A stretch of DNA of 33,518 bases from Monosporascus cannonballus (taxonomy: Eukaryota; Ascomycota; Sordariomycetes; Xylariales). The position numbers were made by a program, and so were the translations under genes. Under the pieces are notes generated by a model. It saw only the letters and a program-made list of their open reading frames with translations, did not search any database and was not told the DNA's origin. This document shows, one piece after another, positions 22,355 to 33,518 of the stretch (position 1 is its first letter; each line of letters begins with the position of its first letter). The DNA lies in contig QJNS01000444.1 in NCBI GenBank assembly GCA_004154925.1, forward strand, positions 1 to 33,518. Reading direction: 5' to 3'.

Positions 22355-24400
22355 TTGTCCATTGTCAAGGTTTACCACAGCGACTTAAGCAATATCGGGA
22401 AACAACACGAGGCTTTTCGGTTATGTCACATGTTGCTATCCTATACCACAACAGCTTTGACGTGCCTGGACCTTTCATGCGGCCAACCGGTGGCGGCAGC
22501 CATTTATCGACCTGTCGGTGTCCCATTTCCACCAGCATTCCGATTATCCTTGTTTATTTCCTGCCGATTCGTCTTCATTGTTTATCACCATCACCATGAA
22601 TAGGGTTTTATCACATTTTGTTCATTATAAAGGATAGAGAAGCGGGAATCGGCGAAGATTACAACCGGGTTTACTATTGTTGTTCGGAGGCGACTGCTTA
22701 TTTCGGGGTCACTGGAGGAAAGCGCGTTTGTCACAGGGAGACTGCATCTCGGATGGTGTAAGGAATTGGACACGACACTCGCAGGTCTGCCGCGGAACCC
22801 AGACTCCCGAGTCCTATCGCTGTGTCCGACTTCGGGAAGTCTTTCACCAGCCTGCTTGATTTGCGGGACCCGTATCTGGCGACAGACTGTCCCGGTGAGA
22901 TTGTTTTTTGTATTGCGTTCCTTGGGCCGTGCGTGTTTCTGGAGAGGCGGTTACTTCGATTTTTGGGATACCCGGAAGGGGGAGAAGCAGACCCCCTTCC
23001 ACGTATGAAGATTTATAGCGGCGATAGTGATGGTATACACCTGCAAGTATTACATAGGTACATACGGCGTGATGTAACGTGAACTTACCTTACGTGCCTA
23101 TATACATGGATGGGTGCGTGTATGTGTACACGTATATGTGTTACCAGGGCTCGCCTGTGAGGGAACACCCGAGGGAGGACTCGTGAAGCCAGTCGGGACA
23201 GGATGGGCAAGCCAGCTGCATGATAGGAAATTCCACCCGCGCTAAATGGGCGATCAACTGCGATGCTTTCCCTTCGCTCTTCAGCGTACGTCAGGGGTCG
23301 CGCACGTGTAAGCTTATCTATTTATCTACACAACCTATCTATCTTTCCTATCTGATGCTATCATTGTCCATGGATGAACGAACGGGTCCTCCAATGTGCC
23401 GAAACTTGGAAACGAGAAGAGAGCTCGCCGTTGTCGTCTGTCGAACGAAATGGATTCCGCGGGATCGGAGCACCCATCTTAATAGACGGACAGATGACGG
23501 ATGACGGTGTGCGTGCGTGATTCAAGTTGGCGCTTTCAGTCATGGCCATGGGTGTTGCGGTTTGATGCGGCGATTGCTTATATTTTTAGTATACGTAGGT
23601 GCGGAACGGGCAACTTGATCCCTCTAGGCGGTTTATGGAATCATAGGCAACAGAGCGGTCTAAGTAGCGTTACTGGTAATGTGTGCTATATCATCAGCCT
23701 TAAGCGCTTCTAATAAATAATGTTCAAATCCGTAGTATCAGTAGCGTTGCTGTAGGTTAGACGGCGTAGTCTTTATCGACATACTCTGCATAAGATATGT
23801 ACAGGGGTAAAGGTAGCAAGGCAGCACAAGAGCCTACCTACCCGGGCGTGTCGGGGAACGCCTGCAAGGATCGATACCTGGCTTCTACCCCCGAGAACCC
23901 ATATTCGCACAGACGCGACGTCAACCGGCCAGGGCGGGGACTATTGTGAGAGGGAATGGGTGAGAGACAGGGGGCGAGAGACGGACGCACCCGTCTGGCA
24001 ACCCGGGGGGTCCGCAACTGCGGAGGGAGGCTGCTAGCTCTTAAAGATATCCGATTGTACTTAGTTATATAGGTGGCTACCGGATACGCCAGGCCGGGTC
24101 CCCCATGTGACACGGCAGTCGAACGAATAACCTGCGAACACCCTTCTTGCAGTCGCGCCCGGGGGCATGGGGCATCTCTCGCACGGCGAGCACACGACCC
24201 ATCGTCAGATCGAGTCGGAACGCGATTCTCAGCAAATACACTACCGTTCTTCGCTCTGACGGAACGTGCGTCCCGTCTCCCTTCCGTCGACCCGGCAGGA
24301 CGTACGTGCGCATATATACGTAGACAGTGTAAGTTGGGCTGGGAGGGAATACCCTTTCTTAGGGCAGGTATCTGTGTGTCTTGATATCGGCATTGCGCGA

Positions 24401-24430
24401 TATGACATGACATGGCATGATATGACATGA
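24401..24430. repeat. Pentamer microsatellite (TATGA/CATGA type)
   Basis: Six five-base units in a row: TATGA, CATGA, CATGG, CATGA, TATGA, CATGA. It lies in a stretch with no supported gene. Confidence 0.8.
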
Positions 24431-24516
24431 GCTTGCCACAGGTGCTGGGGATCGGCAGCCATGTAACCAGGTCGACCGAGCTCAGGCAAGGAGCGACGCT
24501 TGGTACGAGTATCTTG

Positions 24517-24534
24517 TGGCCTGACGTCAGGCCA
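24517..24534. promoter_or_regulatory. Perfect 18-bp palindrome with a CRE core
   Basis: TGGCCTGACGTCAGGCCA is its own reverse complement over all 18 bases. The central TGACGTCA is the consensus site of ATF/CREB-class bZIP dimers, which fungi have. No gene start is supported nearby, so a regulatory role is inferred from sequence alone. Confidence 0.45.
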
Positions 24535-26786
24535 GTCCAACCGTATTGCTTGAGTTGGGAGTCCGAACCACTCCGTCATGTTTCGTAGCTACTATGGGGG
24601 CGGACATGCATGCATGCAGGTTCTTATGGGCATGGGGAATACCAGGTGGTGTATGTAAACTTCGCGCATGTGGAAGCATCATTTCTAATTCATTATCCAG
24701 GGCATCCTTGCTTCTGGGGTCCTTGTCGTTGTTTTTTGCTGCAACACGTGCTCGCTGGACACGCGCTCCGACGTTCGGCGCGTGTGTGTCGGATTGCCTG
24801 ATTCAGGTAAACCCTATCTATACGCATGGATGTGCCCGATGCAACAAGGACTGCTATGATTTCATTCCTCATCAGCCGGTCTCACATAACCACGTCCAGC
24901 GCGGCAGAGCTAGCATGTTGTGCAGGTACGTATGAGACACAAGACTAAGCAGCGCGCTACTGCCTGCCCTCTTCTGGAGTGGCCGCTCGCAGCATTCTCT
25001 CTGCTACATACCCAAGGGGGGGGGGAGTCTCACAGGGGGCGGTGTAGGAAGGCTCGACATTTATATTACTGCGTGTGATGACAGACGTAGGTAAAACATG
25101 AAGCTGTGTAATACTGGATCACCGTTATTCAACCATGCCTACCCCTCGTCCCGCCTCTCCCGGCATCGCGGCCGTTGGAAAGTGGGATGGATGATGTACT
25201 AGTCTTCATCGCACTCAGGGGCTATTATAGACAAGGTCCCCTTGGTTAGCTGGACGAGCTGGTTATCTGTAGTGGGGTTTGATGTGGAATGGTGGTTGAG
25301 CATCGAACGGACCATGTATATGAACTGGGAACCTACTCAAGGTAGGTTTGTGGATTGTCCGGGGTTATAGATCTTGAAAACCCTGGCCCATTAGGACTGC
25401 AGATAAGTACGGGATAATGGTGACGCCTGTCTGTTTGGATGACTAGGTCCGGTAACCCAGACCGCCAGAGACCATTCCTGCATAGGGTCGTCAACGGCTT
25501 CCTGTTGTGAAACCTTGGCCAGCTGTTTAACGTCCGGATTGAGAAGTTGTGAATGGTAGGGCTTAGCGTCCAAAAGAGAAAGCCTAGGAACCCAGTCTAC
25601 ACTGAAGTCACCGAGGGCTACAACGCGGAGAAGCTGCATGGTTGCGACCTTTCATGCGAGCCCTTACCAACTTTTGGTCACCTTTGCCTGCATCATGTTA
25701 TCCGTCACATTGCAAGAAGTTCGAGCATCAAGAAGCTGTCCAGTGTCAGATCGCGAATGATGGACAGAAAAATCCCGGCGAGACCGAGGCAGGCTGATGG
25801 GGATATCCATGAGGATGATCCCAGTAGCGGAAGCGGCTCGGGAACTCCCTTGCATGTCTAGATAAGGTAACATCGGGAGATCGATGACAAAAGTCCGTGA
25901 ACAAAGACGTCCCAGGAGAAACACGGTAGAGGGGTAGCCTGGGCATTTCCGTTTGAATAAGCGCCCCAACGCCCTTCAACGTGCGGGATGGGGGATTACC
26001 CTGTATGGGCGAGCTGGCGGAATCTGATTCGTCCCGGTTACTTGGTACGGTATATCGCAGGCCTGTGTGGTTCGGTGCCGGAACGCCGGCCGGCCCAATC
26101 AGACTACTTTTAAGCGGTACTACCCGGCACGGCGCCTGTCTCGGCGCGTGATCGAAATCATTCCGTCAACTAATTCCGAGGCGCCGCGTGTTTGCCACCA
26201 GTCCACTGCCACCAATAGAAGAGGACCAGGGTCGAGGTGGCTCACCGAGAAGCGGCCCGGCGGCATGAGTGGCGTGGCACGGCATCTGTCAAACTTGACA
26301 GCAAACCTTCCGCCCGTTGTCTCTTGTCCAGACCGCTGCTGGTGAAAGTCAAAAGGAAAAAGATTGAGCAACGATAATGATTTTGATCGACGCGCCGATG
26401 ACGCCGCAGTTGCTGGACTCGTCTCAAGGTTGGTAGGACGAATCCTGGTACATTCTTACATAGAGTCAGAGTGACCAGAGTGTTGATGTAGGGCTGCAGA
26501 TTGCAAAAACGAGCCGACACCAAAACTAGCGCATCAATATTCGCTACTTGTTTACGCATCTGAGGTCTTAGCGCAGCTTGCGTACTGTGACCTGTCACAT
26601 TCGATCCAGCACCAATCGACAGGTTGATGGAGATCGTGGCGGGGGCCTGCAGGCAACGCTTGAGTATTGATCGACGATGCATCGATGCAAGATCTGAAAC
26701 TGTCGACGAGAAACAATGGTATTCTACCCAGAGTCATCTTCGTCTGTTTGCGAGTCAAGGCCACAACGTTCGATCCCTTGACCGGT

Positions 26787-27290
26787 GAGTGACACAATAT
26801 TTCACAGTGTCCTAAATGGTTAAAAGCTTCACGGGCGATTCTGATACCGAAATCAAAATATACAGAAAATCGGGAAAAGGCCACATACATAAAGGGAAGA
26901 ATTAAACGACGCCTCGAGCTTCTCGCATATGGCTACCTGTTAAAACTAATGAGTTATTGTCAAAAGAGTCATTGGACAGTTACGTGAAAGTGCGCGAATT
27001 TTTTTTGTCAACCCGTTGCGCAGTCTGGGGCAGTTGCAAACCGAACCCATGTCTCCCACTCCCCAAAAACAGGACCTGTCATTTCCTACACACAAGGTCA
27101 CGCCAGCTCCACTTTCTGCTTTCGACCATGTTCCCGGTATACGGCACTTGGTAGCTAATAACAATGCGTGGATCGAGTGTTGGCTCCCCCCCTTCGAACT
27201 GCCGAGCTGGTGATCGACCAATCTTTTAGCGGACCGGTGAATACGTCTTAGGTTCCGCCTGTTCCGTTCGCTTTTCGACAAGACGTCCAC
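26787..27290 (-). pseudogene. Copy 2 of the diverged repeat and relic locus
   Basis: The part at about 26787-27010 aligns with 15461-15685. Minus-strand frames here read CEKLEASFNSSLYVCG and, upstream (26946-27290), ERNRRNLRRIHRSAKRLVDH and later KIRALSRNCP. At matching points the other copy reads HARRLVDRY and KFRALSRTVQ. Both copies carry stops, so neither encodes an intact product. TTTTAACAG before GTAGCC near 26940 could be a former splice acceptor. No family is recognised. Confidence 0.45.
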
Positions 27291-29352
27291 AAGAGAAAAA
27301 GCAATCCGGGATAAGAAGAAAATAGAAGTCTTATTTATCGTTAGAGGAGAGGCTTAGAGTAAGTGCGAATAGCCGCTTGCCTAGCCAGCCGATAAAGCGG
27401 TGAGTGAGTGTCTAAGTGACGATGCGTTCCAACGTTACCTAAGTAGTAATGAAAGAGCAACGGACATCGCTTCCGGGAATCCCAAGCTGTGCTTGAACGA
27501 CTCCATTATCGTTCTTATATGTGTATGGATATAGCAGTATGTATCTCTGCTGCTGCACAACTGTGACTCTGTGTGTATGGGGCTAACTCCTGGGGAGCGG
27601 ATGTGTGACACAATGAGTGGAGCGGGTGGGGGATACAGCATCTCATTGGACCACTGCAAGCTGCAAAGGGTGTCTAGTACAGACCCGGGGACCTGGATAC
27701 AATACACAGGGGTCGCTTCTGTTAGTTGCCTCCACCAACCCACTATCTCCCCTATACGGTTAATATGGGATTCAAAAAGAAAATGTGTATGGAGTGTTCA
27801 TTCGCCCGCTTCGTTCTAAATCGATCTTTGGTCGCTTGTCAAGCATTGACATACAGTCCCATGCAATTCCATAGGGGATCTACACGAATCTGGAGCGGAC
27901 CCCTGTTGACGCCACTAACAGCTAATACCCACGTGTCTTGTAAGTTTTAGATACAGTTGACTCGAGATACGGTACATCATGTACATATATACGAATTTGT
28001 AGATAGCGTCAGATAGATACCTAATAGGGATGTCATCGCCATATCGAAGGCCTCCGTACCTACATATACATATGATAGAGGCAGGGGAGATAGATATCTA
28101 CATATCTGTCTTTCTGCAGCGGGCCGATTCTACGAAGCAATTCATCGGGTCGTGTATTGCAGGGGAAACATTTTGTCCCGAGCCGTATTTGAGACATGAA
28201 TGCTTCTAGGCGCAATGCAGTCCCACCGAGTCTATCAAACTGACAGACGTGCTGCAACGCAAGGAGCTTGGACAGGCCAAGGGGGGAAGGCGAAGCGACT
28301 CTGTAGTCGCATTCCGCCTAACGGGAGAAAAGGAACTATACCGGACAGGGTTTGGCGGCTAGGTCGACCGGTGGGTTGATATGAGTGGCAAGGCGCAGCC
28401 ACGATTCGTGGTAGGCTAAGGTAGGTACACAGAAAGCTAGCAGTCCTCGGTATGGCAGGCGGATGTTCTAACCATGTCACTGCTTATTGCGCTACTTGGC
28501 GCCATCGTCGCGGAGATACTAGGTAGAACTTGACAGGGGGGATGCCCTAAATCTATTCAGCCTGGCGAACTTTACATATCCCCGCGGATACTCTTACCCT
28601 GAGCTCACGATATTTCAGGAATCAGCGTCCCTTTTCTCGACAGACGCAAATCATATACAGCATAGGCATAGTACATTTTTCGTCTGTCTTAGCTACCTAC
28701 CATTGCCTTGGACATTCAAGACAACAATGTACGACCGGATCCCCACACACTTATAAAATCAACCACACATGGTCGACCTATCGACTCGAGCCCGAACGAA
28801 GGAGTCCTTCCTGTGCCGGACTCGAGCTAATAAATAGTGTCGAAACACTATTTATTTCCTATTCGAACCCACAGTGCCAAGCCAGCCCCCGTCGACCCCC
28901 GAGTCTGCCGAACTGTATATGACGACGACACTACCAAATGTCCGCCGCTGTCATCGACAAGGGGTTCCACTTCGATCTAACTACGAGGGTAAATAAAGAA
29001 CAAATCCTCGCGAACTACTAAGGGAGGTACGGCAAGTCCTCAGGGTTCAGTTGCGTCAAGGTTGAGAGGCCCAATTAGGTCGCGTGCGGCGGCCCCGGAA
29101 GGCTATGAAGATCTGACGAACAGGGTGGCCCGTTGCTGCTGCTGCCAGCCTCCCGAGGACATCATCACTGTGCCCGCCCTGCCCTTTCGTTCCCTCCTTC
29201 CGACGGGTAGTCACAGATGTCTTGTCGCTTGCAGGACCGGAAGGTCGTCACCGGCGCTCGAGACTCTCATGATAAATCAGACTAGTGTGTTCCTGTGTGA
29301 ACTAGCTCGGACACCTGCTCCCTGCTTGTTGTTGTCTCGCGGTCCGGAAGAG
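27291..29352. other. Gene-poor region with a perfect hairpin
   Basis: No gene is supported. A minus-strand frame at 28060-28257 is somewhat protein-like (CFPCNTRPDELLRRIGP) but lacks an upstream ATG. A plus-strand frame at 29062-29361 starts with TTG and carries four cysteines in a row. Many TATC/TACATA simple-sequence words occur at 27960-28110. Confidence 0.4.
28829..28856. repeat. Perfect 12-bp inverted repeat with 4-base loop
   Basis: Left arm AATAAATAGTGT (28829-28840), loop CGAA, right arm ACACTATTTATT (28845-28856), without mismatch. It could form a hairpin in RNA or a cruciform in DNA. No gene adjoins it, so it is not placed as a terminator of anything. Confidence 0.75.
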
Positions 29353-29363
29353 TATATATAAAT
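29353..29363 (+). promoter_or_regulatory. TATA box of the zinc-ribbon microprotein gene
   Basis: TATATATAAAT lies 178 bases upstream of the ATG at 29531. This is a strong TATA match and allows a leader of about 110-145 bases. A 12-bp palindrome GAGATATATCTC follows at 29389-29400, near the expected transcription start. Confidence 0.55.
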
Positions 29364-29530
29364 AAGAACGGGTCTTCCCTCTCGAGATGAGATATATCTC
29401 GTCAACTTAAACTGCACACTCGAAGCGCGCCACAGACGCCGCCGTCTTCCATTGTTCCATCCCATCGCCTACCGGACTATCTAACTCGAGCCCCTTTTCA
29501 CAGTAAAGTTGACGTCCTCAGTCTCCTGCA

Positions 29531-29782
29531 ATGGCGCCTTCGACACCGTGTTCTTCGCATGCGACCTCGTACAACAACGAGGCGCACCAGACCTCGAACC
29601 ACGGTTGTCCCCTAGTTGATAACTCCTCAGTACGGACGTCTGGTCCAACAACAAAGACCTTGGATGCTAACTATCGCTCGTAGGCCCCGGGAAAGCGCTG
29701 CCCGACCTGTCTGGCAAACGGAACCACGACGTGGGTTTACAGCGGGCGCCACTGCCATGTCTGCAACACCTACGTCGGCTAG
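29531..29782 (+). CDS. 65-aa zinc-ribbon-like microprotein, two exons
   Basis: Exon 1 (29531-29629) and exon 2 (29684-29782) are each 99 bases. The 54-bp intron has donor GTACGG, branch GCTAAC and acceptor CGTAG, and joins in phase 0. The product is MAPSTPCSSHATSYNNEAHQ at the start, polar and without a signal peptide or membrane segment, then APGKRCPTCLANG and YSGRHCHVCNTYVG at the C-terminus. The cysteines form C39-x2-C42-x14-C57-x2-C60, the spacing of a zinc ribbon or zinc finger; C7 and C26 lie outside it. Exon 2 strongly prefers G or C at third positions, as live fungal genes do. A TATA box lies upstream. I do not recognise a named family. A zinc-binding adaptor or nucleic-acid-binding role is inference. 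The gene was found from the splice signals, since neither exon is conspicuous alone; an overlapping minus-strand open frame is probably its shadow. Confidence 0.7.
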
Positions 29783-31372
29783 ACATAGAGTCCAAGTGAG
29801 TGAGCATTTGGTTCCCGGTTGCGCGGTTCTATAATGGCTTACGTCTTCGGCGCGCAGACCCCAAAAGGTTTCCGGTCCCGGTCGTTGGACCGTATCCTGG
29901 ACGTCTTTTAGTTTCCATATCTCACGGTCTTGATCATCAATGGCGACCTGAGCTCTTCGAACCTGTCCCCGTGTTATGGGTGTATCCAGCAAAGCTTTGA
30001 CAATCTTGGAGTCAAGCATTGGCGAGAACTGGCGTTTCTGCGGGGTCGCTGGACGGGGTCACTCGGTAACGGGTACGCATTTGGAAACCCAGGACTCCTG
30101 TTTGCATGGTTAAAGGGTGTGTGACCTCACAGGTCGTCTCCTTTCTCCCCCTTTCGGTAACGGTTGTAGGCTCCGTTTCGGGGCCGCGGCGTATTGGAGT
30201 AGAGGAAAGAGCCATCGTATGATCGTAATAAAAGCGAGATACAGTCGAACGAGTACCGGAATTTCAGTTTCACGCGGAGAGTTTTATTTCCGTGCCTGCA
30301 GACCCTTTGGGCCTAGTCCCGGGTGTCAAGACTCCAGAACCTGTATCGGAACTCACCTTAAGCCCATATATATCGGCCCATATATATATATCGGATCATC
30401 CCACGGCCACTGCCGGTAGCCATTTATCGGCTGTACAGCTGTTTTCCCATGTATACATAGAGGTATGACTACCTTCCAATCCGTGGCTAGGACCCGTTGA
30501 GGGTTAACGATAATATTACTTCTTCAGTTGCAAATGCTTCAGTGTGTGATGTCAGGGTCCCATAGCGTGTCACGAAACAAAACTCCCCGAATATGGCACT
30601 ACTAGCGGCACCCTAGCAGCGTGGAAGACAACTAGATTGGCGCTAGCGAGTTATCTTCGTCGTAGAGCCTAGGTCCCCGAACGCCTAGCTAATGACGGAA
30701 GTGCTTATTGGTAATGAGGGGACATAGCAGTCCAGGGACAGAAAATGGGACCCCGAGCTATGATCCGTGGAATTAGGACGCCCCACTAATATTCCATTTG
30801 CCTCAGATCCATACCCGCCCGCCGCGCTCGGCAGTCGGGGGACTTCTATGAAACGAGGGGGTCGTCTCAAGAGCGATCTTGGGCGTAAAATGAGCAGATA
30901 TTCTGTGCAGAACGAGGCTAGGAACCCTCAAAGGCAAACTTGCGAACGTGCTTCGGTTGGGGGCCGGAGATGCCGAAAGTGATTTGCGCCTTTCTCATAA
31001 ACTATACCCTCTAGGGATAAATAACACCACATATAGTTATGGTAAAAGCCAAGAAGAAGCTACCTAGTACAAAGAGCCTCAAGCCAGGATTTCGAGGAAA
31101 TTGTATTCTTTTGCCTAAAGAAACTTTTTATTCTGATACTCACCCTCAATTAATCCTAGGTACTGCCGGGGGGCCCGGTAACAACAGATTATAATACGCC
31201 TCGGATTAAAGACGTATATATCCTGGCCCCGGAGATATAGTGCATTCGTAAGGCTGGGTACTCCCGATCCGGCGCATGGTGACCTTGTAAGCCAGGTTAG
31301 GGATCCCAACTAGTGCCCGTAATGTAGGTAGGCTCTCGGGTACCTCGGCTGCAAACCCCTTCTCCTGATGCC

Positions 31373-31399
31373 TTTTCTTTTCTTTCTTTCTTTCTTTCT
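31373..31399. repeat. TTTC tetranucleotide microsatellite
   Basis: About six TTTC units in a row on the plus strand, followed by a T and C run to about 31410. Confidence 0.8.
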
Positions 31400-31584
31400 A
31401 TTTTTTCCCCTTTGACTCACCGCGGTCAGTGAGAGCGGCGCTCCCAAAGATACGCACCGACACGGCGTTATTGGGGTTTCACGCTAACGTTGTTTCTTCC
31501 GCGAGCCTCGCCAGAAATGGAAGTTTGCCGTAACTTCCGCCTTAGGAGTCTGATTACTAATAACCCACGGCGTTGGCAGGATTA

Positions 31585-31629
31585 CCGGCCAGTCCGGCCA
31601 GCCCGACCAGCCCGACCAGCCCGACCAGC
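31585..31629. repeat. 9-bp minisatellite, five units
   Basis: Five tandem units: CCGGCCAGT, CCGGCCAGC, then three identical CCGACCAGC, followed by a degenerate CCGGCCCGG. A frame through it would read a repeating Pro-Ala-Arg peptide, but the surrounding open frame has no other sign of coding. Confidence 0.85.
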
Positions 31630-32088
31630 CCGGCCCGGCCGGAGAGCGAGAGGCGAGGACCTATTTACCGTGTTTGGATTCAAGTGTATGGTATCGAGGA
31701 GTAGGGACCTGTGTCAACCCGGAGCCAAGACCCATTCATCATCCATCACTCGGGTTCGCGCGCCTTACAAAAAAAGGACCAAGGTGGTGGCAGATAAATT
31801 ATAACCAAGTGCGCAAAGGAGCTACATTCCCCAGCGCCCGCCCGCCTGCGGGTCTTTGCGGTAATAACTGACAAGCAAGGCGGGCAGACAAACAGAGTTT
31901 CACTTCAGCGGAGCCTACTAGGTAAATCGGGTTCCCATAGAGCCGGCGTTTCGGAAACTCTTACGGCACATGAGGCAGCCAGATACCGTAGCATCGCATA
32001 TCAGTGACCCACCGATCTGGTGCCGTGGGGATGGTAATGGGTAGGTAAGCGAACTTGGCCGGGACCAAGGGATGCGCGTCTATCACCC

Positions 32089-32136
32089 GCGCGTAGCGCG
32101 CGTGGGGGTCCCGAACGCCCCGCCACGAGGGACCCC
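32089..32136. repeat. Two adjacent inverted repeats
   Basis: The first has CGCGCG arms around TAG in an alternating purine-pyrimidine tract (about 32089-32103). The second has GGGGTCCC (32105-32112) pairing with GGGACCCC (32129-32136) across a 16-base loop. Both are perfect in the arms. Confidence 0.65.
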
Positions 32137-33518
32137 TGAATACATACAGATGGCCATAAGCATCCCTAATAAGCGCGAGACGCATTAAGAATCCTCCCAC
32201 GGCGCATGTGATAAACTAAAGCATTAGGCAGAGTCTAGGGACATTGTATGTATGTATTGTAGCTATCAATGGGTCGCCAGGTTTCTAGCGGCGCTGGCCG
32301 GTATCATATGGGCCGCCAAGCTGGCCAAACCTTCAAGGAGGATCCGTTAAAAGTAATTGAGCGAACCGAGGTCCGTCCCGACGGCCGCAGGGAACACGTC
32401 CGGGGGTATGCCATCGGGGTCCGGAGGCGGGTTTCCGGGGCCTATCAAGAAGGACGGTTCTTTTCACTTTCGTGGTGTTCACATGAAGCCGTGCGGCGTT
32501 ATACTGTATGTAGAATAACAGCCATGAGGATGCATCTATCTAGGTCCTATTCACCTCTATCTGTCTATCTATGCTTGCCCTTGTCCCGTGGAAATGGCCG
32601 CCCGAAACATGCTGGTGGTTAGGAACGCCCGCGCTGCTGATGGGGGGGCGAGGCGATTACGGCCTGCTCAGTTCATATCCCATTACTGTCGTCTCATACT
32701 AGGTAAACCACCCGCATATGGGACCTAGATAGACGACGTCCCATGCCCACCACGCCATTAAGGAAAAACCCCGCCGAAGAATCCGGATCTCATGGGCTGA
32801 CTATCACGTGTTGCCTCAAGCGTCCATATATCTATCTAACTGCTAAGCAATTAGCTAGGAATCTAGGTAGGCGGATAGATAATCTATCGGAAACAGATCT
32901 CAGAAAAGTTACAAGGCCCTCCTCCCACAATCAAACGAGGGGTCGAGCGTAGATGGGCGTCCCTAGGCACGGCCCCGTCGGTATATGCGTATACATAGTC
33001 TGCGCCTAGGGAAGCCATAATCCCGCTAACCCCGGCGAGGGGAAGATCGGCACGGCGCTATCTCACCGAGAAAGCCGCCTTTCAGGAAGAGGGAAGGGCG
33101 ACGGAGTTGCGGCGGGTTCGCTTAGCTATGGGGAGGAACGTCCAGCGGGGGCGCCACGATGGCGTCAGCGCGAAAGCAACGCGTCCGGCGTTGGCGAGGC
33201 TCAGAGCCCTCCGCTAGCTGGCATCCTAACCTACCTGAGCTTGACCGACCTTCACCGTGGCGCCGTGTGGGATACCGCAGGCAGATGGAACCCATTAAAA
33301 AAAAAATAGGTGCGCCATTGGCCCGGGAGACGGGAGGAGAAGATTCGTATATGTGATAGACCCCCTAAGTCCGTGAACGGTAAATAGGCTGGTAGACCCC
33401 GAGGGGCAGGGGATGACGAACCCCCAGAGCGCATTGCCTGATGGCATTGGCCTGATGCAATTTCTGGCTTGAAGTTCCGGGATGAGCTCGCTAGACGTGC
33501 TGTCCTTTTCCTCGCGGC

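Larger units (their letters stand above)
22355..26786. other. Gene-poor region downstream of the phospholipase C gene
   Basis: The first 300 bases should be the PLC 3' UTR. Beyond that no gene is supported. Open frames of 80-196 codons occur on both strands (23838-24428 minus, 24594-24935 plus, 25391-25639 minus, 25553-25861 plus), but they overlap, have no recognised domain and no clear splice partners. A pentamer repeat, an 18-bp palindrome and a run of ten G at 25016-25025 are present. Confidence 0.4.
29783..33518. other. Intergenic region with simple repeats, no supported gene
   Basis: No gene is supported to the window end. The best open frame is 32269-32622 plus (117 codons, ATG, begins MGRQVSSGAGRYHMG, Arg-rich, fairly GC-rich third positions). 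Others are 31961-32200 minus, 32743-32952 plus and 33159-33356 plus. None has a recognised domain. An imperfect duplicate of CCCATATATATCGG lies at 30363-30394, and the last 500 bases are GC-richer. Confidence 0.4.

Noticed and set aside
23838..24428. 196-codon minus-strand ATG frame
   Set aside because: Composition is Arg/Ser/Pro-rich as GC-rich non-coding frames are. It opens inside a pentamer microsatellite, overlaps long frames on both strands and has no domain.
24594..24935. Cysteine-containing 113-codon frame ending at a GTACGT donor-like site
   Set aside because: The GTAAAC and GTACGT sites suggest splicing, but no acceptor gives a sensible continuation and the hydrophobic run is not at the N-terminus, so a secreted protein is not supported.
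25391..25861. Overlapping opposite-strand ATG frames of 82 and 102 codons
   Set aside because: Each looks mildly protein-like, but they overlap antisense and neither has a domain or splice partner.
29627..30019. ATG-started 130-codon minus-strand frame (begins MLDSKIVKALLDTP)
   Set aside because: It overlaps the zinc-ribbon gene, whose splice signals and cysteine pattern are stronger. No domain is seen; probably a shadow in its 3' half.

Overview
The window looks like nuclear DNA of a filamentous ascomycete (Pezizomycotina, probably Sordariomycetes). I infer this from short introns (several of 51-60 bp) with GTAxGT-type donors and CTAAC/CTGAC branch sites, from a delta-type phospholipase C and an F-BAR/RhoGAP protein of fungal type, and from scattered TAGGTAGGTA-like words between genes. 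Gene density is low and much of the intergenic DNA holds decayed coding sequence.

Layout. Region 906-3525 (minus) is a complete six-exon F-BAR plus RhoGAP gene (Rgd1 type, 759 aa). Region 5457-6358 (plus) is a broken gene of unknown family with a TGA, a frame change and a TAG inside an otherwise coding-like stretch. Region 8715-12202 (minus) is a two-exon gene for a 1,142-aa, mostly disordered protein with an N-terminal myristoylation signal. Region 15461-16501 (minus) is a decayed protein-coding locus; a 225-bp part of it recurs at about 26787-27010. Region 17621-18098 (minus) is a small two-exon cupin gene whose start is not resolved. Region 19871-22354 (plus) is a phosphoinositide-specific phospholipase C with all catalytic residues. 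Region 29531-29782 (plus) is a two-exon gene for a 65-aa protein ending in a CxxC-x14-CxxC zinc-ribbon-like motif, with a TATA box upstream. The rest is intergenic, with simple repeats, palindromes and open frames I cannot support.

The genes do not form a pathway cluster. Three of them plausibly act at the plasma membrane or its cytoskeleton: the F-BAR RhoGAP, the PLC, and the putative N-myristoylated protein. Their proximity may be chance. The freshest objects are the 65-aa zinc-ribbon microprotein, the decayed gene with C-to-T-type stop codons, the diverged relic pair, and the possible alternative 3' exon of the PLC gene. I see no CRISPR, rRNA, convincing tRNA, intact transposon or virus-like gene.
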